A DNA stretch of 64,000 nucleotides from Burkholderia sp. HI2500 (GTDB lineage Bacteria; Pseudomonadota; Gammaproteobacteria; Burkholderiales; Burkholderiaceae), in contig NZ_NKFL01000007.1 in NCBI RefSeq assembly GCF_002223055.1, forward strand, positions 1,054,001 to 1,118,000, in the 5' to 3' direction. The stretch's first letter is position 1, and each line of letters opens with the position of its first letter. Shown one piece after another: positions 25,560 through 34,543 of this stretch. The translations under genes were made by a program, and so were the position numbers. The notes below the pieces were generated by a model that did no database searches, was not told the origin of the DNA, and worked only from the letters and a program-made list of their open reading frames with translations.

Positions 25560-25977
25560 CGTTCACCTCGATTCATGCGCGATCAGGATCAATGATTCAT
25601 CGTCAAAATGCGTGCTGATAATCCCGTTATGACGAACCGTTAATTTTTTTCGTTCGGCATGAATAACCGAAATTCACGGTTGCCGAACGACGCACATCGT
25701 GTGCGTGCAGCGCGCCGTCATTCAATCCTGTAGAGGGCCGCTTGCTTCGTCGCTCGCATCGCCGCGATGCCGGCGACGCATCGAATGGCGTGCCTGCATT
25801 CACCTGCATTGCGAACTGTCGTGATTGAGTCTCGGCGATATTCCGCTGAATGTAAATGCGACGTTAGACGCAAGACAGATGCAGGACAAAAGCGACTTTA
25901 GTATTAAGACTTTCGTCTTGTACAATCCGGTTCGTTCGTGTCGGCCCGACTCCGGATTCACTTATTCAAGCATCCTC
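25560..25977. other. Divergent regulatory region of flhDC and the response regulator gene
   Basis: 418 bases without a gene, noticeably richer in A and T than the coding flanks (for example 25630-25690). It contains the dyad AAGAC-tttc-GTCTT at 25906-25919, abutting TACAAT at 25921-25926, which is a good -10 element for the response regulator gene; no clear -35 goes with it. A frame from 25825 runs into the regulator gene, but its first 51 codons lack a ribosome binding site. Confidence 0.5.
25906..25926 (+). promoter_or_regulatory. Dyad abutting a putative -10 of the NarL-type regulator gene
   Basis: AAGACTTTCGTCTT is a 5+4+5 inverted repeat immediately followed by g and TACAAT. The layout suits feedback by a response regulator. 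Not demonstrated. Confidence 0.4.
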
Positions 25978-26607
25978 ATGAAAATTCTGATCGTCGACGA
26001 TCACGCGATCCTGCGGGATGGCGTGGAGATGCTGCTGCGCCAGGGTGACGACGACACGGTCGTCGTCCAGGCGAGCAGCGCCGATGATGCGGTGCGGCTG
26101 CTCGACGATCACACCGACCTCGACGCCATCGTGCTCGACCTGAAGCTGCAGGGCATGGACGGCCTCGACGCCCTCGCTGTCTTCGCGACGATGCGCCCGG
26201 GGCTGCCGGTCATCGTGCTGTCGTCGTCCGAGGATCCCGGCGCCGTGCGCAGCGCGTTCGCGCAGGGCGCGATGGGTTACGTGCCGAAGTCCGCCAGCCC
26301 GCGCACGCTGCTGTCCGCGATCCGGATCGCCCTCAACGGCGAACGCTACGTACCGCCGCTCGTGCTCGACGACCCCGCGCTGCAGCATCAGGACGGTGCC
26401 GCAGCAGCACGCGGTTCGATGCTGACGCAACGACAGATCGAAGTGCTGCGCTATCTCGCGGAAGGCGTGCCGAACAAGGTCATCGCCGACAAGCTGGGCC
26501 TGTCCGAAAAGACCATCAAGGCGCACATCACCGCGATCTTCAAGGCGCTGAACGTCATCAACCGCACCCAGGCAGCGGCAGCCGGCAGGAAGGCAGGGCT
26601 CATCTGA
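25978..26607 (+). CDS. NarL/FixJ-type response regulator
   Basis: A 209-residue regulator. The receiver domain is at residues 1-120, with acidic pair Asp7/Asp8, phospho-acceptor Asp54 in IVLDLKLQ, and Lys104 in YVPKSA. A LuxR-type HTH is at about residues 140-205 (LTQRQIEVLRYLAEGVPNKV, KTIKAHITAIFKAL). It is followed 90 bases later by a hybrid kinase on the same strand, its probable cognate. It is divergent from flhDC, so input of this two-component system into flhDC transcription is an attractive but untested idea. Confidence 0.93.
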   Translation: MKILIVDDHAILRDGVEMLLRQGDDDTVVVQASSADDAVRLLDDHTDLDAIVLDLKLQGMDGLDALAVFATMRPGLPVIVLSSSEDPGAVRSAFAQGAMGYVPKSASPRTLLSAIRIALNGERYVPPLVLDDPALQHQDGAAAARGSMLTQRQIEVLRYLAEGVPNKVIADKLGLSEKTIKAHITAIFKALNVINRTQAAAAGRKAGLI

Positions 26608-26697
26608 CCCGACGCCGGCTCGCGTCGCGACATTGCCATGCCGGCGCGGAACGCCTAAATTTTCCTCATTGTCCCCGCCCGTTCGAGGAGCGTGCGC

Positions 26698-28413
26698 ATG
26701 ACGCATGTCGACGAGCCGCCCGACGCGCCGGCCGACCATGAAGTCCCGTTCGACCTCGCCGCCGACGTGATCGCGCGCTGGCAGCGCCTCGTCGACCTGA
26801 TGGCGGAAATCGTCGGCGTGCCGGCCGGGCTGATCATGCGCAACGTCGGCCGCGACATCCAGGTGCTGGTGGCGAGCCGCAACACCGGCAATCCATTCTA
26901 TCCGGGCGAATCGGCCGAACTGCACGGCTCCGGGCTTTACTGCGAAGCGGTCATCGCGAGCGGCGCTACGCTGGTCGTGCCGGATGCGCGGCAATCCGCG
27001 CAGTGGCGCAACAATCCGGACCTGCGCGTCAACATGGTCTCGTACCTCGGCCTGCCGATCCGCTGGCCCGACAACACGCCGTTCGGCACGATCTGCCTGC
27101 TCGACTGCAAGGAGAATGCGTATTCGGAGCGCTACATCCGGCTCGTCGAGGAATTCCGCGACCAGATCGAGATGCAGTTGCAACTGATCCGCGCGCAACG
27201 GATCGCCGAACGCGAACGCCAGCGCGCCGCGCAGCTGGCCGAGAACTTCCGCCGGCAAAAGGATCTCGCGACGGAGGCCGTGCACGTCAAGTCGAGCTTT
27301 CTCGCGGCCGCGAGCCATGACCTGCGTCAGCCCGTCCACGCGTTGAGCCTGTTCGTCGGCGCGTTGCGGCACGTGCCGATGCCGGCCGACGGCACGCTGC
27401 TCGTCGATCGCATCGACCAGTCCGTCAACGCGATGGACGCGCTGTTCACCGCGATCCTCGACATCTCGCGGCTCGATGCGGGCGTCGTGCCCGTCCATCG
27501 CCGGCCGTTCGCGATCGGCGCAGTGCTGGAGCGCGTGTGCCGCGAAGTCGCCGCCGACGCGCACGGGAAAGGCTTGTCGCTGTCGTACGTGCGCAGCACG
27601 GCCGTGGTCGATTCCGATCCCGTGCTGATCGAGCGCATCGCGCGCAACCTGCTGTCGAATGCGGTGCGCTATACCGACACCGGACGCATCGTCGTCGGCT
27701 GCAGGCGCACGCGCCAGCACGTTCGCCTGCAATTCATCGACACCGGGCGCGGCATTCCGGCCGACCAGCAGGCGCGCGTATTCGACGACTACTACCAGTT
27801 GCGCCGTCGCGGCGACGAGCCCGAACGGGGCGTCGGCCTCGGGCTGGCGATCGTGCGGCGCCTCGCGGGGCTGCTCGACTGTCCGCTGACGCTGCGCTCC
27901 GAACCCGGGCGGGGCTCATGCTTCGAACTGCAGCTGGTGCGGCTGGACACGGCCGTGCAGCCGGGCGCCGCCGCCGACGAGATCGCCGTCGACGAGACGA
28001 CGGCCGCCGCGCACCTCGTGGTCGTGATCGACGACGAAAGCGCGATCCGCGCCGGCATGTCGATGCTGCTCGAGCGCTGGGGCTACCAGGTCGTCACGGC
28101 CGCGTCGGTCGATGACGCGATCGCGTGCCTGGCATCGTGCGAGGTACGGCCGACCCTGCTGATCTGCGACCTGCACCTGCACGGCGACCAGAACGGCATC
28201 GCTGCGATCGCGCGCATTCGCGACGAGTACAACACGGCGATTCCCGCGATGCTGATCACGGGCGACACGACCGCGCGACGGCCCGGCCGGCTGAAGCACG
28301 GCGGGTTCGTGCTGCTGCACAAGCCGGTGCCGAGCGACAAGCTGCGCGCGGCGATGGCGCGCCTGCTGCATGCGCAGGCCCCCGGGCAGCAGCGCCGGGC
28401 CGACGCGGGATAG
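26698..28413 (+). CDS. Cytoplasmic GAF hybrid histidine kinase
   Basis: A 571-residue protein with no membrane helix. The GAF domain is at about residues 20-160 (YLGLPIRWPDNTPFGTICLL), followed by a coiled linker 160-200. HisKA carries His207 in AAASHDLRQPVHAL. The HATPase domain has LLSNAVRYT, DTGRGIP and GVGLGLA. A C-terminal receiver has VIDDES, the Asp of ICDLHL and the Lys of LLHKPV. GAGGAG precedes the ATG at 26698; the GTG two codons earlier is less likely. The terminal receiver suggests a phosphorelay or self-control. It is probably co-transcribed with the NarL-type regulator. Confidence 0.92.
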   Translation: MTHVDEPPDAPADHEVPFDLAADVIARWQRLVDLMAEIVGVPAGLIMRNVGRDIQVLVASRNTGNPFYPGESAELHGSGLYCEAVIASGATLVVPDARQSAQWRNNPDLRVNMVSYLGLPIRWPDNTPFGTICLLDCKENAYSERYIRLVEEFRDQIEMQLQLIRAQRIAERERQRAAQLAENFRRQKDLATEAVHVKSSFLAAASHDLRQPVHALSLFVGALRHVPMPADGTLLVDRIDQSVNAMDALFTAILDISRLDAGVVPVHRRPFAIGAVLERVCREVAADAHGKGLSLSYVRSTAVVDSDPVLIERIARNLLSNAVRYTDTGRIVVGCRRTRQHVRLQFIDTGRGIPADQQARVFDDYYQLRRRGDEPERGVGLGLAIVRRLAGLLDCPLTLRSEPGRGSCFELQLVRLDTAVQPGAAADEIAVDETTAAAHLVVVIDDESAIRAGMSMLLERWGYQVVTAASVDDAIACLASCEVRPTLLICDLHLHGDQNGIAAIARIRDEYNTAIPAMLITGDTTARRPGRLKHGGFVLLHKPVPSDKLRAAMARLLHAQAPGQQRRADAG

Positions 28414-28435
28414 TCGGCGGCGCACCGGCGGCATA

Positions 28436-28460
28436 CAAAAACGGCGGGCATCTGCCCGCC
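28436..28460 (-). terminator. Terminator of the Ohr/hydrolase operon
   Basis: GGCGGGC (28443-28449) pairs with GCCCGCC (28454-28460) around atct. On the minus strand the stem is followed by GTTTTTG. It can also stop the hybrid kinase transcript from the other side. Confidence 0.65.
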
Positions 28461-28514
28461 GCCGAGTCTTCTCACGCGCACCGTGTGAAGCGCGGCGCAC
28501 GTGCGGGCCCTCGC

Positions 28515-29549
28515 TTACTTCAACCGCGTCGCGATCTCGTTCGCCATCGCCTTCGTCGCGGCTTTCGTCGGCGCATCCGTGGCCAGCGCATTCAGCAGGC
28601 CGAAATCGTGAATGGTGCCGTCGTAGCGCGTGGTCGTCGCATCGACACCCGCCGCGTCGAGCTTGCGGCCGTACGCTTCACCTTCGTCACGCAGCACGTC
28701 GAACTGCGCGACCTGGATCAGCGCGGGCGGCAGGCCCTTCAACTGCGCGGTGCTCGCGCGCAGCGGCGACGCGTAGATCTCGTTGCGTTGCGCTTCGTTC
28801 TTCGTATAGGCGTCCCAGAACCACTTCATCATCGGCCGCGTCAGGAAGTGTCCTTGCTGATACGCGTTGTACGAGCCCGTGTTGAAGTTGTGGTCCGTCA
28901 CCGGCCACATCAGCCCCTGGAAGCGGATCGCGGGGCCGCCCTTGTCCTTCGCCATCAGCGCCACCACGGCCGCCATGTTCCCGCCGACGCTGTTGCCGAC
29001 CACCGCGAGGCGGCTGCCGTCGACGCCGATCTCCGCGCCGTGCGCGGCCACCCACTTCGTCGCCGCATACGCCTGGTTGATCGCGACCGGGTAATGCGCT
29101 TCCGGCGACGGCGTGTAGTTCACGAACACCGCGACGGCGCCCGATTGCACGACGAGATCGCGCACGAGGCGTTCATGCGTCGGGAAATCGCCGAGCACCC
29201 AGCCGCCGCCGTGAATGAACACGAATACCGGCGGCGTACCCGTCGCGCCTTGCGGGCGCACGATCGTGACCGGCACCGACAGGCCGTCCTGTTCGATCGT
29301 GCGGTTCGACACGTCGATGCCCGACAGGTCGACCTTCGTGCCGTTCTGCGCATCGACCAGCACCTGGCGCGCCTTCGCGGGGCTCAACGTTTCGAGGCCC
29401 GGGCCCTTCTGGCCGTTCAGCGCGGCGAGGAATGCGCTCGTCGTCGCATCAGGACCGACGGCTTCGGCGCCGGCGGCGAACGCGGCAGGTGCGGTGGACA
29501 GTGCGGCTGCCACGGCGGCAGCGATCAGCAGCGGCTTGACGATCTTCAT
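28515..29549 (-). CDS. Exported alpha/beta hydrolase (HSL-type esterase/lipase)
   Basis: A 344-residue hydrolase with a signal peptide (residues 1-26, cleavage near AFAAG). The HSL-type oxyanion motif HGGGW is at 113-117, the nucleophile Ser187 is in GNSVGG, and the acid and base are likely Asp284 (QFDVLRDEG) and His314 (TIHDFG). It should hydrolyse small esters or acylated compounds in the periplasm. It lies 56 bases after the ohr gene on the same strand, with no terminator between, so it is likely in the peroxide-response operon controlled by the TetR-type gene upstream. Confidence 0.9.
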   Translation of the reverse strand: MKIVKPLLIAAAVAAALSTAPAAFAAGAEAVGPDATTSAFLAALNGQKGPGLETLSPAKARQVLVDAQNGTKVDLSGIDVSNRTIEQDGLSVPVTIVRPQGATGTPPVFVFIHGGGWVLGDFPTHERLVRDLVVQSGAVAVFVNYTPSPEAHYPVAINQAYAATKWVAAHGAEIGVDGSRLAVVGNSVGGNMAAVVALMAKDKGGPAIRFQGLMWPVTDHNFNTGSYNAYQQGHFLTRPMMKWFWDAYTKNEAQRNEIYASPLRASTAQLKGLPPALIQVAQFDVLRDEGEAYGRKLDAAGVDATTTRYDGTIHDFGLLNALATDAPTKAATKAMANEIATRLK

Positions 29550-29605
29550 GGTGCAACTCCTTGGTCGAATCTTTGAATGGCGAGGATGGTTGGCAGTGCG
29601 ATTGA

Positions 29606-30031
29606 TCAGACGAGCGTGAGCGTGACGTCGATGTTGCCGCGCGTCGCGTTCGAGTACGGGCAGACGACGTGCGCGCGGTCGATCAGCGTTTGCGCGACAT
29701 CGCGATCGAGGCCCGGCAGCGAAATCTTCAGTTCGACTTCGATGCCGAAGCCGTTCGGGATCGCGCCGATGCCGACGCTGCCTTCGATCGCGGCGTCCGC
29801 GGGGATCGCGATCTTGTCGCGCGCGGCGACGAACTTCATCGCGCCGATGAAGCAGGCGCTGTAGCCGGCGGCGAACAGCTGCTCGGGGTTCGCGCCCGCA
29901 CCGCCCGCGCCGCCAAGCTCGCGCGGCGTGGTCAGCTTCAGGTCGAGGCCGCTTTCGGGCACCGTCGCACGGCCGTCACGGCCGCCGGTGGCTTTTGCAT
30001 GGGCGCGGTACAGCACTTTTTCGATCGACAT
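29606..30031 (-). CDS. ohr: Organic hydroperoxide resistance protein (Ohr/OsmC family)
   Basis: A 141-residue Ohr. The peroxidatic and resolving cysteines are Cys60 ([10 protein letters not shown]) and Cys124 (VVCPYSNA), with the conserved Arg21 and Glu50. It reduces organic hydroperoxides to alcohols using lipoylated protein as thiol donor. AAAAAGGAG precedes the ATG at 30031. No MarR-type OhrR is adjacent. Instead a TetR-type gene lies upstream, and TATCTA-type operators sit 87-175 bases before the start. Confidence 0.93.
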   Translation of the reverse strand: MSIEKVLYRAHAKATGGRDGRATVPESGLDLKLTTPRELGGAGGAGANPEQLFAAGYSACFIGAMKFVAARDKIAIPADAAIEGSVGIGAIPNGFGIEVELKISLPGLDRDVAQTLIDRAHVVCPYSNATRGNIDVTLTLV

Positions 30032-30117
30032 GACAGACTCCTTTTTCAGCAAATGAATGAAACAGCTTTCGAACCGGGGACCACGTGCCGGCGGCTTTTC
30101 CGCCGGCTTCGCATTTG

Positions 30118-30141
30118 TTTATCTACTTATAGATAGATAAA
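30118..30141. promoter_or_regulatory. TetR-type operator 1 upstream of ohr
   Basis: TTTATCTA at 30118-30125 and TAGATAAA at 30134-30141 form 8-bp arms around an 8-bp centre. A nested TATCTA-ctta-TAGATA repeat is also present. Confidence 0.65.
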
Positions 30142-30150
30142 CGTCCCCAA

Positions 30151-30176
30151 AAAATGCAGAGGATCGATTCCTCTGC
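30151..30176 (-). terminator. Hairpin with T-run, possible terminator or attenuator
   Basis: GCAGAGGA (30156-30163) pairs with TCCTCTGC (30169-30176). On the minus strand the hairpin is followed by a T-rich run. It lies between operators 1 and 2. Confidence 0.4.
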
Positions 30177-30182
30177 GCCAAC

Positions 30183-30206
30183 CATCTATCTACTACATGA
30201 TAGATG
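30183..30206. promoter_or_regulatory. TetR-type operator 2
   Basis: CATCTATC and GATAGATG flank tactacat, giving the same 8-8-8 layout as operator 1. Confidence 0.6.
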
Positions 30207-30213
30207 ACAAGAT

Positions 30214-30238
30214 TCAATAAAAAGGCGGCGAACCGCCT
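30214..30238 (-). terminator. Rho-independent terminator of the tetR-type gene
   Basis: On the minus strand AGGCGG-TTCG-CCGCCT is followed by a T-rich tail. The plus-strand stem is 30223-30228 with 30233-30238. It begins 19 bases after the tetR-type stop. Confidence 0.8.
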
Positions 30239-30256
30239 CACTGCTTGCGCCGTCCG

Positions 30257-30823
30257 TCAGGACCGCGTTTTCCAGACCGCCTCGACGTCCTCGAGACGCG
30301 CCCGCGTATGAAACAACCGGCTGGCCAGCACGCTGCCCTGGAACGCCGCGTACAGCGTGCGCGCCGCCGTGTCAGGCTCGCCGCTGAACTGCAGCGTGCC
30401 TTCCTTCGCGCCTTGCGCCAGCAATTCCGCGAGCCAGCGCTCGTTGGCCGTGAAGAACGCCTGCACCGCCTGCCGCACGTTCTCCGGCAGCGTTTCGATG
30501 TCGGACGCGAGCATCCCGCACAGGCAGATCAGGTTGCCGTCACCCAGCGTGCGGCCGAACATCTTCGTGTACAGGCTCAGCTTCACGTCGGCCGGCAGCG
30601 CCGGATCGATCGCCCGCACGGCCGCGAGGACTTCGTCGCTGTAGGCCGCCACCGCTTCCAGCACGAGATCGTCCTTCGACGGGAAGTAGTAGTGGATGCT
30701 CGATGTCTTCACGCCCACCAGGTCGGACAGGTCCCGATAGCTGAAGCCGTTGTAACCGCGCTGCATCATCAGCGTGATCGCATGATCGAGAATCTGTTCG
30801 CGGACGGTCGGTTTCGTTTCCAT
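30257..30823 (-). CDS. TetR-family repressor
   Basis: A 188-residue TetR-type regulator. The HTH spans about residues 5-50, with FSYRDLSDLVGVKTSSIHYY as turn and recognition helix. The ligand-binding domain contains two cysteines in LICLCGM, which could sense oxidants or electrophiles. Three operator-like sites, one immediately before its own start and two before ohr, share its presumed recognition sequence TATCTA/TAGATA, so it likely represses itself and the ohr-hydrolase operon. It has its own terminator. Confidence 0.92.
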   Translation of the reverse strand: METKPTVREQILDHAITLMMQRGYNGFSYRDLSDLVGVKTSSIHYYFPSKDDLVLEAVAAYSDEVLAAVRAIDPALPADVKLSLYTKMFGRTLGDGNLICLCGMLASDIETLPENVRQAVQAFFTANERWLAELLAQGAKEGTLQFSGEPDTAARTLYAAFQGSVLASRLFHTRARLEDVEAVWKTRS

Positions 30824-30832
30824 GGATCGAAC

Positions 30833-30856
30833 TTTATCTACTCATAGATAGACAGT
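30833..30856. promoter_or_regulatory. TetR-type operator 3 before the tetR-type gene
   Basis: TTTATCTACTCATAGATAGA repeats the left arm and centre of operator 1 (TATCTA-ctca-TAGATA); the outer right arm is degenerate. It lies 10 bases upstream of the start codon. Confidence 0.6.
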
Positions 30857-31112
30857 CAAGGACTTTTTTAAGGGCGCGATGACCATGCCTGCGAGCCCGC
30901 TGCGCAAGTACGGCGCCGTTCGCCTGGCCGGGCGGCTTACAACCGGCCTGCAGCACGATCGAATCGATGCGACACTTCACGCCGGGCCACGCGAATCGCG
31001 GTGCGGCGTCCATCGGCTGGACGGACGTGCCGGCACACGATGACCGCATCGCATCCGGCCCCGGCATCATCGGCCCGCCCGCTGCGTCGGGCCGCACAAG
31101 GAGAACAAGTCG

Positions 31113-32966
31113 ATGTTTTCGTGGTTTGAACGGCGCCTGCCGACTTTCCCGCTCGAAGATCCCGTCACGCCGCCGCGGGGTTTCTTCTCGTTCGTCTGGG
31201 CGTGCACGAAAGGCGCGCGCAGCTGGATCCTGCTGATCGCGCTGACGTCGGCCGCACTGGCCGCGTACGAAGCCGCGCTGTTCGCGATGATGGGCCGCGT
31301 GGTCGACTGGCTCGCGTCGTCGACGCCGGCCGATTTCGGCGGCCGGCACTTCGGCACGCTCGCCGGGTTCGCGGCGATCCTCGCCGGCAGTGCGCTGCTG
31401 ATCGCGCTGCATACGATGGTCAAGCACCAGGTGCTCGCGATCAACTTCCCGATGCGGCTGCGCTGGCTGTTTCACCGGCTGATGCTCGACCAGAGCCTGT
31501 CGTTCTACGCGAACGAGTTCGCGGGCCGCGTGACGACCAAGATCATGCAGACCGCGCTCGCGGTGCGCGATGCGCTGTTCATGTCGGTCGACGTCGTGAT
31601 CGGCGTCGCCGCGTACCTGATCGGCATCCTCGCGCTCGCGGCCAGCTTCGACTGGCGGCTGATGATCCCGCTCGCGCTGTGGGCGCTCGGCTACGGCCTG
31701 GCGTGCGCGTATTTCGTGCCGCGCCTCGGTGCCGTCGGCAGCCGCCAGGCCGATGCGCGCGCGCTGATGACGGGCCGCATCACCGACGCGTATTCGAACA
31801 TCACGACCGTGAAGCTGTTCTCGCACACGCGGCGCGAAGCCGACCACGCGCGCCGCGCGATGGAAGCGTTCAAGGCGACCGGCGACGCGCAGATGCGGCT
31901 CGTCAGCGCGTTCGAGGTCGTCAATCACCTGCTGTCGACGCTGCTGCTGGTCGGCTCGACCGGCCTCGCGCTGGTGCTGTGGATGCACGGCCAGGTGAGC
32001 GCGGGCGTCGTCGCGGCGGTGATCGCGATGGCGCTGCGCCTGTCGAGCTACTCGCACTGGATCATGTGGGAAATGACCGAGCTGTTCGAGAACGTCGGCA
32101 CGATCCAGGACGGCATCAACACGCTGACGAAGGTGCACAGCGTGGTCGACGCGCCCGACGCGAAGCCGCTCGTGGTGCAGCGCGGCGGGATCGTGTTCGA
32201 CAACGTGCAGTTCGCGCACGAGGACAACGATCGCGCCGTGTTCGACGGGCTGAACCTGACGATCCGGCCCGGCGAGCGGATCGGCCTGATCGGCCGCTCG
32301 GGCGCCGGCAAGTCGACGCTCGTGAACCTGCTGCTGCGCTTCTACGACGTGGGCGGCGGCACGATCCGGATCGACGGGCAGGACATCGCGCACGTGACGC
32401 AGGACAGCCTGCGCGGCGCGATCGGGATGGTCACGCAGGATACGTCGCTGCTGCACCGGACAATGCGCGAGAACCTGCTGTACGGGCGCCCCGACGCGAC
32501 CGAGCGCGAGATGCACGACGCAGCCGTGCGCGCGGAAGCGTCCGAGTTCATCGGCCGGCTGCGCGATCGCCACGGGCGCAGCGGCTACGACGTCGAGGTC
32601 GGCGAGCGCGGCGTGAAGCTGTCGGGTGGCCAGCGGCAGCGCGTCGCGATCGCGCGCGTGATGCTCAAGGACGCGCCGATCCTCGTGCTCGACGAGGCGA
32701 CCAGCGCGCTCGATTCCGAAGTCGAAGTCGCGATCCAGCGCAGCCTCGACGACCTGATGAGCGGCAAGACGGTGATCGCGATCGCGCACCGGCTGTCGAC
32801 CATCGCGGCGATGGACCGGCTGATCGTGCTCGACGAAGGGCGCATCGTCGAGGAAGGGACGCACCAGCAGCTGCTGCAGGCGGGTGGTATTTACGCGGCG
32901 CTGTGGGCGCACCAGAGCGGCGGGTTCCTTGGGGAGACGGCGGACGTGGAGAAGGCGGAGCAGTAA
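31113..32966 (+). CDS. ABC exporter, fused permease and ATPase (half-transporter)
   Basis: A 617-residue type IV ABC exporter subunit. A membrane domain with six helices occupies about residues 35-330, and the nucleotide-binding domain follows with Walker A GRSGAGKST (around 394), signature LSGGQRQR (around 502) and Walker B ILVLDEATSALD. It should act as a homodimer exporting a lipid, peptide or toxic compound. No partner half-transporter is adjacent. AAGGAGAAC precedes the ATG. The preceding 256 bases hold no gene. Confidence 0.9.
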   Translation: MFSWFERRLPTFPLEDPVTPPRGFFSFVWACTKGARSWILLIALTSAALAAYEAALFAMMGRVVDWLASSTPADFGGRHFGTLAGFAAILAGSALLIALHTMVKHQVLAINFPMRLRWLFHRLMLDQSLSFYANEFAGRVTTKIMQTALAVRDALFMSVDVVIGVAAYLIGILALAASFDWRLMIPLALWALGYGLACAYFVPRLGAVGSRQADARALMTGRITDAYSNITTVKLFSHTRREADHARRAMEAFKATGDAQMRLVSAFEVVNHLLSTLLLVGSTGLALVLWMHGQVSAGVVAAVIAMALRLSSYSHWIMWEMTELFENVGTIQDGINTLTKVHSVVDAPDAKPLVVQRGGIVFDNVQFAHEDNDRAVFDGLNLTIRPGERIGLIGRSGAGKSTLVNLLLRFYDVGGGTIRIDGQDIAHVTQDSLRGAIGMVTQDTSLLHRTMRENLLYGRPDATEREMHDAAVRAEASEFIGRLRDRHGRSGYDVEVGERGVKLSGGQRQRVAIARVMLKDAPILVLDEATSALDSEVEVAIQRSLDDLMSGKTVIAIAHRLSTIAAMDRLIVLDEGRIVEEGTHQQLLQAGGIYAALWAHQSGGFLGETADVEKAEQ

Positions 32967-32991
32967 GCCGCCCGTCCGGATGCGCAAGACG

Positions 32992-33015
32992 CGCGGCCTC
33001 GTTGCCCAGGCCGCG
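32992..33015. terminator. Possible terminator between convergent genes
   Basis: CGCGGCCT (32992-32999) pairs with AGGCCGCG (33008-33015). There is no T-run. It lies between the ABC exporter and the converging aldehyde dehydrogenase. Confidence 0.35.
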
Positions 33016-33027
33016 TCGCCCATGACA

Positions 33028-34518
33028 TTACAACCGCACGACCGTCGACTTCAGCTCGGTGTACTTGTCGAGCGCATGCAACGATTTGTCACGACCGTTG
33101 CCCGACAGCTTGTAGCCGCCGAACGGGAAGTTCAGGTCGTCGCTGCCATCGCCATAGCAGTTGACCCACACGGTGCCCGCGCGCAGACGTCGTGCCACCG
33201 CGTGCGCGGTCGAGAGGTCGGCCGACCAGACGGCGGCGGCCAGTCCATACTCCGTGTCATTGGCGATCCGCACGGCCTCGTCGACATCGTCGAACACGAT
33301 CACCGACAGCACCGGCCCGAAGATTTCCTCGCGGGCGATCTTCGCATCGGGCTTCACCTCGAACACCGTCGGCTCGACATAGAATCCGCCCGTCTCCTCG
33401 CGCACGCGCAGGCCGCCCGTGACGAGTTTGCCTTCGTCGCGCCCGGCACCGATATACCCCATCACGCGCTCGAGCTGCGTGCGGTCGACGATCGCCCCCA
33501 TCGTCACCGACGGATCGAGCGGGTGCCCGGGCGCGAAGCGCCGCGAGGCGTCGATCAGCTTCGCGACAAATGCGTCCTTGATGTCGCGATGCACGAGCAG
33601 GCGCGAGCCGGCCGTACACACTTCGCCCATGTTGAAAAAGATCGCGTCGGCAGCCGCCTGCGCGGCGCGGTCGAGATCGGGGCAATCGCGCAGCACGATG
33701 TTCGGCGACTTGCCGCCGAGTTCGAGCCACACGCGCTTCAGGTTCGATTGCGCAGCGCACGCCATGATCTGCTGCCCCGTACGCGTCGACCCGGTGAACG
33801 CGATGCAGTCGACGTCGCAATGCAGCGCGAGCGCCCTGCCCGGCTCCGCGCCACCCGGCACGACGCTGAACACGCCGGCCGGCATGCCGGCCTCGCACGC
33901 GAGCTGCGCAACACGGATCGCGGTGAGCGGCGATTTCTCGGACGGCTTGAGCACGACGCTGTTGCCGGCCGCGAGCGCCGGCGCGAATTTCCATGCGGCC
34001 ATCAGCAGCGGGAAATTCCACGGCACGACGGCCGCGACGACGCCGATCGGCTCGCGCGTGACGAGCCCGACCAGATGATGGTCCACCGGCGCGACTTCGC
34101 CGCCGACCTTGTCGATCGCTTCCGCATACCAGTCGACGCAATGCGCGGCGGCCGGCACGTCGATCGCCGTGGTATCGGCGATCGGCTTGCCGGTGTCGAG
34201 CGTCTCGAGCAGCGCGAGCTCGTCGAGGTGCTCGCGCATCAGCGCGGCCCAGCGCTGCAGCACCGCCTTGCGCGCACGCGGATTCATGCCGGCCCAGCTC
34301 CGCGCGTCGAACGCGCGGCGCGCGGCCGCCACCGCGAGGTCGACGTCGTCGGTGCCGCAATCTGCCACGTGCGCGAGCACGCCTCCGTCGATCGGGCTCA
34401 CGCAGTCGAACGTCTTACCGCCGCGCGCGTCGCGCACCTCGCCGTCGATGAACGCGCGCCCTTCGATCCGCAGCACGGCCGCGCGGGCCTGCCAGTCTTC
34501 GAATGTCGGTTGATTCAT
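33028..34518 (-). CDS. PuuC-like aldehyde dehydrogenase
   Basis: A 496-residue NAD(P)-dependent aldehyde dehydrogenase of normal length. PWNFP (166-170) lines the cofactor site, Lys191 is in VVLKPSE, the general base Glu266 is in LELGGKS, and the nucleophile Cys301 is in GEVCTAGS. The closest pattern is PuuC, which oxidises gamma-glutamyl-gamma-aminobutyraldehyde, and other omega-aminoaldehydes are equally possible. AAGAGGAAAC precedes the ATG at 34518. It closes the minus-strand operon that starts with a polyamine-type binding protein, 25 bases after the amidase. Confidence 0.9.
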   Translation of the reverse strand: MNQPTFEDWQARAAVLRIEGRAFIDGEVRDARGGKTFDCVSPIDGGVLAHVADCGTDDVDLAVAAARRAFDARSWAGMNPRARKAVLQRWAALMREHLDELALLETLDTGKPIADTTAIDVPAAAHCVDWYAEAIDKVGGEVAPVDHHLVGLVTREPIGVVAAVVPWNFPLLMAAWKFAPALAAGNSVVLKPSEKSPLTAIRVAQLACEAGMPAGVFSVVPGGAEPGRALALHCDVDCIAFTGSTRTGQQIMACAAQSNLKRVWLELGGKSPNIVLRDCPDLDRAAQAAADAIFFNMGEVCTAGSRLLVHRDIKDAFVAKLIDASRRFAPGHPLDPSVTMGAIVDRTQLERVMGYIGAGRDEGKLVTGGLRVREETGGFYVEPTVFEVKPDAKIAREEIFGPVLSVIVFDDVDEAVRIANDTEYGLAAAVWSADLSTAHAVARRLRAGTVWVNCYGDGSDDLNFPFGGYKLSGNGRDKSLHALDKYTELKSTVVRL

Positions 34519-34543
34519 GCGTTTCCTCTTGAAAAGTCGCGGA

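Noticed and set aside
31202..33025. A 607-codon frame overlapping the ABC exporter in another frame
   Set aside because: No family features; the exporter frame has all ABC motifs.
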